From NCBI GenBank assembly GCA_002633005.1, contig NMRA01000012.1, positions 1,020,730 through 1,080,729 of the forward strand: a DNA stretch of 60,000 bases, read 5' to 3'. Each line of letters starts with the position of its first letter. Position 1 is the stretch's first letter. This DNA is from Phoronis australis (taxonomy: Eukaryota > Phoronida > Phoronidae). The notes below the pieces were generated by a model, which was not told the origin of the DNA, did not search any database, and saw only the letters and a list, made by a program, of their open reading frames with translations. Both the position numbers and the translations under genes were made by a program. This document shows, one piece after another, positions 1 to 12,584 of the stretch.

Positions 1-2
1 TT

Positions 3-3000
3 GGGTTCAGCCCGGTGGCATGTCTAAGTGAGCTCGATTTTCAGCAGCTGGAAAAAGGCAAGTTCATTCGGGAGGCAATCCGCAACAACTCAATATACAG
101 AAAAGCACCACCTCCGAGACGGTAAGTGACTATAAACAGCAATTTGAAAATTTAACTGAATCTTGAACCGTAGGGATGTAGTTTCCACTTATCAAAAAAG
201 TTTCAATGCATGCAAAATCTATGGAAAACAAAAAAGCCTAAATACCAGAGTGAAAACTCTTGGAAAATTCATAAGATCACAGACTATAGTACATGGACCA
301 CCTACTCTGTCTATTCTCACTGCACAAGATCTGTATGTTGCACACAAACTGTGTCCTTAATGATTAGTGGCACCAACCAATGAAGTTAGTCAGTTTTACT
401 TTTGTCATGTATGTCTGGTTTTGTTTGTTGTTGCTGCTTGGACTTTGCATTTGCTCGTCCTGAACTATTGCCAATTAAATTACAGCACCGTGATTTCTGC
501 TAAAGGTATGCCGAAATGTTATCTTTCGTACTACTAGGCAGTAAAACAGGAACCAGACTTTCTCATTGGAATATAATTACTGGAAGATGAGATTAGAACA
601 CGAAGCAAGTGGCGCCTCCACTGGCAATTTGCTGTTTATGATCTATGATAAGATGAACCTTCATTTTGTGACTTCTATCATAAGTTCATGTATTCAAGTA
701 TTCTATGCAACACCCACTAACGAATAAATGTATACATTATTTGATTGGGAACTATATTAAATGTATAGTGAGTGCCGTTTCACATTAGCGAAAACTGCGA
801 TCCTTGCAAAAAATCAAGTCGTCTTGTTTTTTATGATTTTATCATGGTCAGAATGGAGCTCTTAACAAACCACTTCATTCTTATTTTAACTTTGAAGTTG
901 GCCATTTTTGACTGGCCGTTATAAGTTCAAGTACTTCACCTGTGACGGACATTATTCGTCCAAGTTCCAAAAGTTTTAACATGACATGCTCCGCTGCGTT
1001 CTTTGTGGGTATTAAGATCACTGTGATGAGCGCTGGTGTACACCAGTCAAGTCATTCCACTGTGTTGCTTTGGCAGGCAACACAATAGTTGCTGGGACAT
1101 TATCAACGAAAGAACATCAGTTGCAGTGCACATTATTTATTTCTCTTTTCTTCTGCTAGTTAACCAATTTGTGCCATTCAAAAAATGATTATTAGTTTTT
1201 ATCGTCAGTGTCTAAAATGGCGGAAACAAATGTTGCTGCGAACAGGCAAGGGTTAACACTTACACTCATCTCTCCCCTCTTTAATCCCCAAACAAAAAAG
1301 CCGGTCATAAAAGTCCAGACTCTGTGGTAAGTGCATACTGTAATCCCAACCAGTGAGCAGTCACAGTTACCGGTAGGGAAATGCGATGTAACATGTCTCA
1401 TCTACTGAAATCATCCTTCTCCTTTGTTTTCTCATCCAGTCTGAGTGCAGTATCCAAACCAGTGCCCCAGTTTGATTCATCAGACAGCAGTAGTGATGAC
1501 AATGTGACGCCTCACCAACCGGCAAAGTCCACTGTTCAGTACACTCAAGTGGTGTTTGATGATGATGACAAAGTGGTTATAGAAGATGATGTGTCCCGTC
1601 TATATGCCAAGTATGTCTTGTTTGTCTTTGTATTCACCTGTTTAGAGTGCACAGTAAAATCTCACCAATATCAGATAAAAAGAATTGCTAAAATTACCCT
1701 TTTATCATTTTTCAACGTCTACTTACACTGTTGTGAGTGCCCAGAAGTTTTCAACAAAATTTTGTGTGATGGTAGGTGTCGTACAGAAATTGAACATGGT
1801 AAAGCATTAAAGTCGTGCCATCTTTCTTATATAAAAAAGAGAAAAAATTTCAGGTGTGGACCATATTATGTCCTAAATTGGTGAGGTTTTACCGTAGAAT
1901 GTGTTTCACCGTTAAGACCATAATAATATAGGACCCAAAAACAGCATAATTGTTTTGGTTATCGCCCATCTCATTTTGAAAGCTGCATCTCAAAGTTGGC
2001 ATCAAGTGTCTCTAGGTAAAAAAGAGAAAAACCCAACGCATTTCAGCTGGCATCTGGTGATGCTGGGGGTGCAGTTGAATGGAAGTTTCCAATCCACTTC
2101 ACCTAGCACCTGGTGATGCTAGGGCTAAAGAGGAATGGAGAGTTCAAATCCATTTGACGTAGCATCTGGTGATGCTGGAAAAAAGATTTCTACCCATTTC
2201 AGCTGCCATCAGATGACTCTTTTTTTAGAAAAACAATGGAGAATAAAAAATATCGCATCACTACATTAATTTTAAAAAATACCTGGACCAAAACTATTTG
2301 TACTATTTTTTGCCTAACAGGACATTTCATATAAAGTGCTCATCAAGATAATTAGACAAAAATACTCATGTTAAAAGTTATGGTCATTTATGCTAACCAG
2401 TAAACTTAAGATTAAAGTATTAAATTATGTTTATTTTTGAAAAAGTTTTTTGTGATGTTGAAAAGGCATGATCATGGAATAAGATTTGACACGATTGTTT
2501 TTTTTAACTATTATGGTGGCTGTACAAAACTGTTTTGTCCTAAACATGGATTGTAGAGTGAAGAAACCTGAGAAACAAAAGCGAAAACTTCGTAGAAAGG
2601 ATTCACCTGTGCTTTATGCAGAAATTGACCAACTGAGTCTTGTCAAGAAGGAGAGTACTGTAAAGAGTAACGGTGCGCCGCGTGACATGTCGAGTAAAAA
2701 CACCTATGTCAACTGTTTCCCAAATAACAAGTACGTCAACGTCATCTTGAAGGACACTGACAGTGTGCAGGTATGTGTAAAATGGTTGTAATTGACATAT
2801 AGAAATATGCTAATGTGTCTTATGTCTCTATGAGGCTATTTCCAGCTTCATTATCTTACTGAAAAATTGGTGTTAACAGCCAAGCACCAATTTTGTATTT
2901 AAGATATGCTTCAGGTTATCAAGAAGTGTTATTTAAATTCAGGTTACCAAGAAGTATTATTTAAATTCAGGTTACCAAGCAGTGATACTTACATTCAGGT

Positions 3001-6000
3001 TACCAAGCAGTGTTATTTAATTCAGGTTACCAAGCAGTGTTATATACATTCAGGTTACCAAGCAGTGTTATTTAATTCAGGTTACCAAGCAGTGATATGT
3101 ACATTCAGGTTACCATGCAGTGTTATTTAATTCAGGTTACCAAGCAGTGTTATATACATTCAGGTTACCAAGCAGTGTAATTTAAGTTGGCATTGGCATT
3201 TTTGCTTCAAAGCACTAACTTATGATTTTTGACCAGTGGTCTTTCGTTCTATACTCAAATTAGAAGTTATTTCTTGGATTAAGAAGAACCAGCAATTGAT
3301 TGACAGGCTTGTCATTTTATGCACGGAAATATAGTATGGCTGGAACTAGGCTGGTTCTGTGACTGCATGTTAGATGGAGCTTCTAGTTGTTTGTTTGAGA
3401 CTAAAAGTGATTTTGATGGGTTTCCTTTTGATAATTAATTTTTGCACATGTGGTGCCACATAGAAGAACCCAAATGATATGGTTTTCAGTAATGACTCTG
3501 CGTGAAATTTTGAGATTTTGGCACAAAAATCACCATCATCAGAGCCATCATGTCAGTGAAGTAATGTGTTGGATAATGTATTTATTGCAGGGGAAAGATA
3601 AACTGTATCAAGTCACCGAAGCCTATGATGGAACAAGTAGTCATGTGGATGGGCTTTGTGTTAAAGCAGGAGATGTTGTCAAGGTAATGTTTGGTGGTGT
3701 TTGGTGTTTTTTACTAATAAAAAGAATTGCCAACTAATCTTTGGGCTGTTTTTCATTTCAAATTGTGGCTACTTTTCATCAAATATTCATATTTTGTGTT
3801 ACTAGTGATCTGCACCTGGGCTAGATGTCATAAAACTTCAAAAGTTATCCGCTGGATAAATCTGATTGTTCTGAGATGTCACGTACATTGTTCAACAACT
3901 GGTGAGTGAAAATGCGACATCATCATTGCTATCCAGCGTACAACTTTTGTGCAACCAGGACTAGGACTTCAGTACAACCATGCTACAGTGAAGTTGTGTA
4001 GTTATTCTTGATTTTTGATTTTGTTTCAAAACAAAGTATAATACATTAATCTTGTGCCTTTAATACTGAAGAACTATTGTATCTTGTGTATGGGCTGTGT
4101 GTGTTTACGTTTGTCGTTGTCTTAGGTTGAGAAACATGATGGAGCGATGAGCTACTGTGTACATTGTCAAAAGAACAAGTCTAGTCCAGCTAAAGGATGG
4201 GTGCCACAGACAATACTTACTAAATATAATACAGGTAAGTGTTCATCTACATCATCATTTCCTGATGAAGCCACGCAATTGTATCGAGGACGGGTGTGCC
4301 TCCACTTTGGTCAGAATCGTACTGATGCCAATTGCTGTGATTTGAGGTTATATTTTAATCAATGTCAGTGAATAGATAATTACACTTCAGACGAATATAC
4401 TATGTTTATTTTAAAGAGGAGGACATGAATGATACCAGTTTTACAAAGTCAGACAAGCGAGGATTAGAGGGCTCTCATTTCAACACAGCGACATCTAGTG
4501 GAGTGGTGCATTACCAATCCCAATGCGATAAAATCTAACTAGTTCCAGACAAAGCTAATTGACCTATTACAAGCTCCGCTTCTTGCGAAAAGTCGACAAA
4601 CAAACAAGTTTTACCCAGCAACGTGTTGTTTGTCGGGTAAAATGGTGGCTTTGAAACAAAGATGTGTAAAAACTGATGCGTTCTGATTGGTCAGTTAAGT
4701 CGTCACTCAAAATCCTGGCGATAGGTCAATTGTCAAACTTGCACTTCTGACTTTGTTGTATTTGCCTATAGTTTTTCCAATTTTTTCAGGTGGTTGTTTT
4801 GGTGCAGATGCACAGATTTGATATAACACTATCTCGTATAAATAAACAAGCAAATGAAATTTCACTTTTCTTACCTATTTCGTCCTAAATTGGTGGTACT
4901 GTAACCATTTTTCAGTGGTCAGAAATAGGCCCTTATCAATCTAACACTCTAAAAGTTCAGCATGAAAGTTACAGAAATAATGACCCCTAGTGGCAGCAGG
5001 TAGGAACTAGTCCCAAAAACTCCTCAGCCTCACATTCGTGGTGAAAACTGCCAGGTGCGTGAGGTGAATATGTTTGCTGCATGACATGGTAACGATTACT
5101 CTCTTTTTACAAGCCATTATTTTTGAGAAAATAATTTCCCTTGAAAAAGAACTCTGTTTTGTAAGAAGAGAAAACTGTTTGTGGGGAACATCTGTGCGGT
5201 TCTTGACTCTGATGACATCAAAAACATTATTCGTCCAATGTAAAACTTGCGTGCAATATAGTTCTGTTATATGTTTACATCGCAACAACACATCTGGTTT
5301 CCTGTTCCCTTGGTGATGTGATTGTAAGAATAACCTGTAGCAACATTTGGGTCTTGTGACCTTGGTGACCTTTTGCAGATTCCCCACCAGCAACATCCAG
5401 TTCTGATATGCCAACAGAACAGTCAATGTGCCAAGACAATAGCTTACTTACTACATCGACCAATCAGTTGCGCCGTTCATCATGTGACCCTCCATTGGCT
5501 CCAATAGCACTCTCTCCACGTCTGCACCAGAGGGAAGTAGCAATAAAGGTAAATGCTGTTCCAGTCAAAGTTGTCGCACATTCTGGCTTATCTGGCTCAC
5601 CATTTTGGACAAAAGTGCTCCATTTTATTTCTGTGAGCTTTTGTCGTCGTTAAAAATGGCTTTGCCTAAATTGTTTCAAAATATTGTCTGGTGGTTGTCT
5701 TCGAAAATGGTAAAGCATTAATTTGGTGCTACTTATCTTTAATAAAAAATAACATTTGACTTATTTACCTTGTTGGTTAGATTTTGTCTAATTCACTCCA
5801 ACAGCACTTATCTGCACATCAGTCATTTTAGTCCTTAATCAGTGGGATAACAGCACTTGGATAGACTTCACTGCCTTGAACAAACGTAACGTTTTGTTCA
5901 CTTCATAGCATTGACAGACTTACTTACAAGTAATTCTCTGATATAACACCCAGTCAAGTTTCACTGGCAGATTTTTTACATTCTCTGTCGTTGTAATTAG

Positions 6001-9000
6001 GTAATACATGAAGTTTGCATGCTTGTGGTGTGACTGTGTGTCAATCCGATTATTACACATAACAAGTATTTAGGTGTTACGTCGTTGCAGCTGAGTTTTT
6101 GTTTCTGTATAAAATGTTTATCATGTTCAATAAATAGTAAAAAAATTCTCTTGCTTCTGATGGAAACCACACACCGTGCTTTAGTCCTCTGTTTCATGAC
6201 ATCATGTGTCCACAGGAAGAGACCACTGACACCGTGCACATTGTGGCTAAATGTGGTTATAATGGTGACGTTCCTGGCACGCTAGCCTTCGGCCCCGGAG
6301 ACTCCGGTCTCCTACTGGACATCAACCCCCTGGGCTGGTGGCTGGTCAATTTAAAGGGTCTCGAGGGCTGGGTGCCAGGGGAATATTGGAATGAGATGGA
6401 GGTAAACTTGTCTGTTATCCATGCATGAGTACTGGACATGGCGCCACTGTGCCCAGACTGCTTGTTTCTAATACTCTCCTAGTGGCTCAAGCTGTGTTCA
6501 TTAAACCTTGTTGCTCTTGTGATCTGTTTACAGTTCCTTGATTGAAAGTCCTTCGTATGCATGCACGAACTATAGTAGAATCTCTGCTTGTCAGTTATCT
6601 TTTTTCAATTTGCTTATTAAATTGAAGACTGATTGAGTAAATATTTGCTTTATTGTTGCATGATATTGGATTTTTTGTTTCCTTGGGGTTTATGAACCTA
6701 GTTAGGGGGTCTAAGAGTCATAGTTCTTTAAAATGAAACGGGCTTTTATTATTCATTAGTTGGGTCCTTAAATTATGTAACTAGGAATTGGGCTGTACAA
6801 CGTGACCGTCCTAACCTGGAACCGTTGCAAATTAAAGGCTGGGTGCATGTACAGCAATTATGATTCAAAATTAGTCCAAAATTCTCCAGTCCCGTTTCTC
6901 CCCTTCATCACCAGCGTAATGCGCCCTGTTCTCTTTAATTAAAGACTGTTTCCATGGTGTTATTGTTGGACCCTCACTAGCTGTTCTCCACTTCAATGGT
7001 AACCAAGACCGGTGGTAGCCATTTTCTGATATAGCGGCAACATAAAAAATATACTTTGTCACTAGATGGCGGTACAATAACTGGTGGACAGCGTTTAGCG
7101 TTCTTGAATGGGCATTTAAAACAGTGGGATTTCCATGCATTTTTTATGATTTTTGTGACCATCATGCCATTAAATTATCACTTATGGACGGTAGGGTATT
7201 TAAAGGGTTCACACATTAGTGTCTGACATCTTAAATTGTCTGTGAACACAGAAAGCAACTGTTTTCTCCTTGCTAATTCTGTTCATATTGCACACCAGAA
7301 AGTGAAATTGAATCAAGAAGTCACATTCGTGTTGTCCCAATATTAAAGAGTTGCATGCTGAAAGTTTAGAATTGCCTAGAGCTGCCTCCTGTTCTGTGCT
7401 ATGTATTCTTTGTTAAAGAGGCTATGAACCTGCGGTCTCGTCAAAAACTGAACTTTTGATTTAGACCACTTACTCCTGTAAAATTGATCTTGACATGTTC
7501 CTTACTTGGAGCTAGAATTGGTTTCCAGTCTTGAAAATAGATGACCAACCATTGTTGGTGACCATGCTTGGCACATAAAGTGACATTACCGTAATACATC
7601 AACTTGTAGAGTCTTGTCTCAAGCTGTAACAAACTAGGAGTCCTCTCTAAACCCTGAAACCACCTCTAATTTGACTGAGCATTTGAGACTAATTTCGTAC
7701 CAGTAGGTGGTCTCAATCAAATTTTTTTAGAAATGGAAGACTGGCTTAGAGCACTTTTACTGTATGTCTTGTTGTGCATGGTACTAACCTAAACAGGAAG
7801 TGAATAGTGGAAACCAATTACTGGTAACAACTCCTGTTTGGGATTTTGAAAATTTTTCCTTAAACTGCAATGTACCTTCATGAATAGAAAGATTGCAGTG
7901 ACATTGTAGATATTCTAGAAATTTTACTCAAACTTGAAAGCCTCCATTAAGAGCAAAGCACGAAGTGTCTTATGTCTTCTGTTTTAAGTCTGTCACTTAA
8001 ATAGCTTTACAGTATACAATCTAAAATGCATGAATTTTAAGACTTCGTTTCTAGTCTGTCTAGTAGAACTTTAACTTAGCTTAATTTGGTCAATACATAC
8101 ATGCTTTTTCATAGGTTTTCTGTGTTTAGATTCATCTGGTCTTGGGTAGTATTAGTCGTTAAAGTACCAATGACTACTGTTTGACCAACTATGTAGATAT
8201 AGGCGGCTTTCTTGCAAGTGGCTTCTTGTCACATTTATTTATTTTTATACGTAAACAATCATTAATGTGTGTATTTGTGTTTAGGAATGAATTAATAAAT
8301 TATCTGTCTCTTTGTCTATCAGCGACCAAAAGCTAAAGTGGATAAGGATAAAGAGCCTTCAAAGTTAGAAGATGTCACCAGCCAGCCATGGTACTTTGGG
8401 GATATTTGCCGGCTGGAGTGCGAGTCATTGCTACTGCAACAGAATGAGAACACTGCTTATCTAGTGAGAGAAAGTAGGAATAGGGTGAGTGAAGGTGGTG
8501 CTGTTATGGTTATTTGACAGTTTTGTGAAGCTTTGTTGTTTACTATAAACTTTAAGGTTGAGAATTTTGAGATGTGTTTCGCAAAAATTATAATTGTTTA
8601 CTGGACTTACTTGTAATTTTCCCATGGCAAGCTACTATTTGTCGATCACTGTCGACTTTTTCAAGCTTATGTGACACCTGGTGGTGGGTGTCACTCTTGA
8701 GGAAAGCGGTGGAAAACTTCTGCGACACCCATCATCAGGTATCACAGAGGCTTGAAAGAGTCTGCAGTTACCAATGAATTGTTGCTTGCATTTCTCGAGC
8801 AAGTCCAGTAAATAATCATGATTTTTCGGACTCCTATTTCAATGCCAAAGAGTGATAACCTCCATCAATATAATATAATAAGTTAATGATGGTTTAACAA
8901 GAAGACTATGGATGCCCTATTTCAGACGCGTATGCACAAAAGTAAGAACTTGGATTGTTAACTTACCCTTCGTCATAACTTGAATTATAATGAAAGTGGA

Positions 9001-9989
9001 ACATACCTGATGTGTCACAATAATAACAATTGTGCACTCTGTCTCGCATAACATGCCATTTACAGTGTATTTCACTGGTGAACATGCCATTTACAGTGTA
9101 TTTCACTGGTGAACATGCCATTTACAGTGTATTTCACTGGTGAACCTGTCATTTCAATTACTGATTTTCTGATTGCTGACAATGATGAGAACAGGCTTTC
9201 TAGTTTCAGCAAATATACACTTTCATTGACAAGAGTTAAAACCTGTAGTTTTTAGATATTTGGCTAAATTCGCCGACTTTTCTGTAAGGCTCTACATATC
9301 CATAATTGACCTGTTCATCAGCATACATGATGTCGAGTACAAGGAGCACTCAATACACCAGAATGACATGAAAACCTGACGTCATTTGGTATTCTTCCTA
9401 AAGAAATAGTGTTTGGAATGTTACATCAACTCTGTCAACTTGTGGTTAAACTCATTTGAACTTTAAACTTTAACAGTTGTCTTTGTTTTGTAGCATTTCA
9501 ACATTATCAGTAACGTAGAAAATGAATCCGAAACTAAAAGAGGCGATCCAGATCCCCTAAAGGATACACTTGTTTGTCGAAAAGTACAATTATTTACGTA
9601 ACATTATCAGTAACCTCTAGTTATGGATATAATACTGTACACATTTGCTTGCATGTTTTTTATTATTCCTTTGATTCGTGTACGGCTCAGATAATAACAT
9701 TAAATTGCACGAGACTCGTATTGTTTTTGACATTCTGTTTGCTCCACTGTTCATTTGTGCTTTTGTTTGCCTTCAGGTTGGTGATTTCACGCTCTCTGTT
9801 GCTTACGAGAACAGAGTGAGACATTTTCCAATCCGAACCACGGAATCGGGCAAGTTTTTCATCGGCAATCATCACTACGGCAGTCTTACTGAAGTTGTAC
9901 AGTATTATCAGACACACACTCTTTTCCACAGTGAATCAGGAAGTGCCGTCATGCTCGGACAACCTGTCAGAAAACAGAAGGGGGCTTAG
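3..9989 (+). CDS. C-terminal part of an SH3-SH3-SH2 signalling protein (5' end outside window)
   Basis: Nine exons join in frame: 3-121, 1440-1610, 2557-2770, 3591-3683, 4126-4234, 5379-5548, 6216-6401, 8323-8484 and 9777-9989 (TAG). Together they give 478 codons plus stop. All junctions are GT-AG and their phases match. In order the protein shows a basic proline-rich segment ending in RKAPPPRR, an acidic tyrosine-rich linker (about residues 40-168), SH3-1 (169-236), a Ser/Pro-rich linker, SH3-2 (293-354) and a C-terminal SH2 (377-472) with the phosphotyrosine-binding arginine in YLVRES. Proteins of this type dock phosphotyrosine and proline-rich partners in the cytoplasm. SH3-1 resembles SH3 domains of Trio/DBS-type Rho GEFs, and the SH2 loosely resembles Vav or Nck, but SH3-SH3-SH2 matches neither order. 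The upstream part could therefore be a DH-PH exchange factor or a pure adaptor; I cannot decide. The first exon may begin upstream of the window. Confidence 0.85.
1440..2770 (+). other. Tyrosine-motif linker (two exons, 1440-1610 and 2557-2770)
   Basis: The linker before SH3-1 is acidic at first (a DDDDK run, VVIEDDV) and then strongly basic (KKPEKQKRKLRRK). It holds five tyrosines in SH2-ligand-like settings: VQYTQV, RLYAKV, LYAEI, TYVNC and KYVNV. By established specificity, pYxN (YVNC, YVNV) is the Grb2 SH2 motif and pYAEI resembles the Src-family motif. That they are phosphorylated is inference. Splicing joins AA (1609-1610) to A (2557), making a lysine codon. Confidence 0.75.
2038..2215. 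repeat. Imperfect tandem repeat, period about 57 bp
   Basis: The core GCATCTGGTGATGCT recurs three times (near 2050, 2107 and 2163) with a degenerate fourth copy near 2208. Each is followed by a purine-rich stretch and a CCAYTTCA-like join. It lies in the intron between 1610 and 2557. Confidence 0.7.
2911..3186. repeat. Tandem repeat of 27/28-bp units, about 10 copies, partly dimeric
   Basis: Each unit starts CAGGTTACCAAGCAGTG. From the fourth unit on, a 27-bp form ending TTATTTAATT alternates with a 28-bp form ending in ACATT, so the higher-order period is 55 bp. The array sits in the intron before SH3-1. The open frame through it is a by-product of the repeat. Confidence 0.9.
3591..4234 (+). 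other. SH3 domain 1 (exons 3591-3683 and 4126-4234)
   Basis: The first half reads YQVTEAYDG, then LCVKAGDVVKV, which is the RT-loop region and the second strand. The second half has KGWVPQTIL, the usual GWVP end of an SH3 fold. The canonical ALYDY is replaced by TEAYDG, and the tryptophan pair normally after the n-Src loop is missing (YCVHC in its place), so ligand binding may be atypical. The intron at 3684-4125 splits the domain in phase 0. Confidence 0.8.
4605..4742 (-). repeat. Interspersed hairpin repeat, copy 1
   Basis: The reverse complement of this stretch matches 33055-33171 in the SLC6 gene. The match includes CAGGA-TTTGAGTGAC, the C-C-ATTTTACCCGACAA segment and a terminal stem. 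The stem here is TTTTACCCAGCAA (4609-4621) against TTGTCGGGTAAAA (4630-4642), 11 of 13 pairs with an 8-nt loop. Confidence 0.7.
6216..6401 (+). other. SH3 domain 2 (single exon)
   Basis: One 62-codon phase-0 exon encodes the domain. It shows VHIVAKCGY, then LAFGPGDSGLLL, then GWWLVNLKG and EGWVPGEYW, which are the RT loop, the WW pair and the GWVP-x-x-Y signature. This is a more typical SH3 than domain 1. The Y in AKCGY and in GEYW would form the ligand pocket. The exon boundaries enclose the whole domain, a common modular arrangement. Confidence 0.88.
8597..8812. repeat. Fold-back element, arms of about 100 bp
   Basis: TTTACTGGACTT at the left is answered by AAGTCCAGTAAA at the right. The inner arms GTGACACCTGGTGGTGGG and CCCATCATCAGGTATCAC also pair with few mismatches. 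The loop is about 20 nt. It lies in the intron that splits the SH2 domain and is probably a MITE or two retroelement ends in opposite orientation. Confidence 0.7.
9050..9155. repeat. 31-bp unit repeated three times
   Basis: The unit begins AACATGCCATTTACAGTG and ends TTTCACTGGTG. It occurs three times without a visible mismatch and then decays in a partial fourth copy. Identical copies suggest recent expansion. Confidence 0.9.
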
Positions 9990-12545
9990 GTCATAAGGAA
10001 ATTCAAATTAGTGAATGTAGTATGAAGTAGTATAAGAATTTATTCACAAAAACACCTCCCACTACAGAAAGTGTTGTGCACTTTCTCTGGCCAGTTTCAT
10101 TGCCACTTTGAAGTAAAAATCCTAAGTTGAAAAATATCTTCATTCTTATACCCGTGTATACACTGGCTGAAACCCTAGTGTTTTTCTATCATTTTTGCTT
10201 GCAGCAAAATCCCAGTGATGTGAACAGTTGCTGAGGTCACGTTCTGTAGATCTGTGCTGACAGTTTGAATTAACTCAATGCTACTTACATTTTTGCCGAT
10301 GCTTTTGTAACTATACTCACTTCAAAGAACACACACGTGCATCAAAAGGTTCTTTTGTTAACCATTTTGTCTATGGCAACAAGTGAACTGGCTTAAACAT
10401 GAACTCCTCCTATGAATGCAATCTGCGAGGTGGGAAACAATCTACATTGAAAAATCTCCAGATTGAGACAGAATAAAATTAGTTATTTTTGCTCAAGCTA
10501 GGAGCTCGTACTAAATTTTAGAAATAATAGTCAATATTGGCTTCCAAATTATGAGAAAGACAGCAAAACTCCTCGCTCTATGGTTTCAGCTACACATGAT
10601 ACAAATTTGGGGTTGTAGCGAAAGAATGTACGACAGGTAAACAAACAACCATTCACCTCGACATTACACTGGATACGCATGAAAACGTGTTGGCAAATAT
10701 TTTTGAAGATTTTATGAACTGCCAAGTCTATTTTGTGACTTTGTTGATACAAAACGCAGTGACCAATATTTGAGAAGTATGACGAATGCCTGAATTGCTC
10801 TACTTTCAATCCTCAGAATCAAGAAAATTTAATTCCTGTCTGCATTTCGCTGTCCAACTTTAAAGACTGTTCAAATTGAAGAATTTTTACCATAACTTTG
10901 TGCCTTAACATCACCCTATCTATGTAAAATGTTTGTGTTTTCGCCACTGTAGAATTGCCAACGTTTTCACCACTGATGTGAACCTAGTATTATAGGCATT
11001 GCATTTTCATGGTGGGCTGTTGCCATAAAGTGTGCTTGATATATTTCAGTCAAGTGTGGGGAGAGAGTCACTTTTAAAATAAAGGTGCTGTACGTTTTCT
11101 TCAAATCGTTCTTGTAAATATTAGTTGTTACATCATGCGTGCAATTTATATTCAGAGTAAGAGAAAAACATTACTGCAATGACTTACGGAGGTTTGGCAC
11201 AGTTTTGATTTGTTTTTGAAATTTTTATAAGTTTACATATTTTGTATTTTTGTCTGCCTGTTACTGATGTACAAAAAACATGTGATCAGCAAATAAGTTT
11301 TTTGTTGCAGTCACCGAAATAAAAGTACCACTGGCAAAATGGGATATTTACATGGGTTACTGAAAGGACACCTCAAGTGATTTAAGTCCCTTTGAAAATG
11401 AAATACTTTTGTTGTGCAATTTCAATTTCTTGCTGTAACAGCTTTAACTGTAATTTTGAGCTGTTTTACCCCTAAAAGTGTCTCAAGAAAGCATGTAAAT
11501 TTCAAGGCCACTATTGCCCTGCTCAATTTTGGATTACATTATTTGTTGGTGTGAATGAACCATAAGGGGAGTGTCTTCTTTGCCTTTTTATCACAAATTT
11601 AATTAATATTGTCCACACTTGTATTTAGCGTGTTCTCATAGTTCATACAAGATCATCACACTGTTATTAAATGCTTTACTAACAAAAGTAATAACTTTTA
11701 AATAACTAATATGTTATTGGAAATCCAAAATATATTCAAATGTTTTATAAATAAGTTAACAAGTACTACTTCATGGTAAGCTGTGCCGAACCCCCTTAAA
11801 CAATTTTTCAAATTTGGTCTCTTCAATTTGAACCCACATTGTTTCTAACTGCTAAATGTATGTACCAGTTGCAATAACAATGTGGATCCTGTTGCACACT
11901 GCTTGTATAATGAGAAAATCTCTTTTGTCACAGTTAATTGATATTTTTTGATATTAAAATATCTCAGTACTCATTGTTTTGTCCTGTCTAGATTATAGTT
12001 CTACTTATGTAAATTTTATATTTTCAAGGTACTCATATAGACAAGTAAACCTTACTTTAATTTGTTATTTTGTATTATCATTTTGTTGTATTGTATACCT
12101 GATTTCTTTCTGGTTTCCCTTGAAGATATCATACCTTCAGAAATAAGTTGGTGATTAGACATAGATAAGAATATTTTGAACATTTTAGGGCACCTTGTAT
12201 GTCTGAATCTTGTCGGTAGGACTGCTTGTAAAATTCATCCAGTCTTTAACAGATTTCACTGTGTGAATGGTCATTTAGCTGGTAAGTGTTATTTGGTACT
12301 TTTCTGTACAGCATACAAAATTTAAGGGTTAGATTTATTTTGGAAAAGTACAGATATAGTCCTACTATCTTAAAATTCCGATTTCATTTACAAATGTTAC
12401 TCATTGTGTTTAGTTATTGTTAATCGTGTTTTGCTAGAGATTATCAATGCATTAAGAATTGTTTATAAATGGCATTCCTATTTGTTATAAACTGTAATTT
12501 GAACCTATTACCTTGAATACATGAAATAAACCTATTTATACCACA
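9990..12545 (+). other. 3' UTR of the SH3-SH3-SH2 gene with polyadenylation signals
   Basis: No coding potential continues after the TAG at 9987-9989. AATAAA hexamers on the plus strand lie at 11078-11083 and 12525-12530, with others between, so the transcript may end at alternative sites about 1.1 or 2.5 kb past the stop. The long UTR is AT-rich with many short T runs. The end is inferred only from the hexamers. Confidence 0.5.
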
Positions 12546-12584
12546 ATATTAGCGTCAAATGGCAGATACAATAACCGTTTTGGC

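Larger units (their letters stand above)
8386..9980 (+). other. SH2 domain (two exons)
   Basis: The domain begins at PWYFGDI (exon 8323-8484), reaches the FLVRES-type motif YLVRESRNR, and continues in exon 9777-9989 with GDFTLSV, VRHFPIR, FIGNHHYGSL and VVQYYQTHTLF. The invariant phosphotyrosine-binding arginine is about residue 403 of the partial protein. The intron between the halves carries a fold-back repeat (8597-8812) and a triplicated 31-bp unit (9050-9155). The reading frame stops 15 residues after the domain, so SH2 is the C-terminus. Confidence 0.9.
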
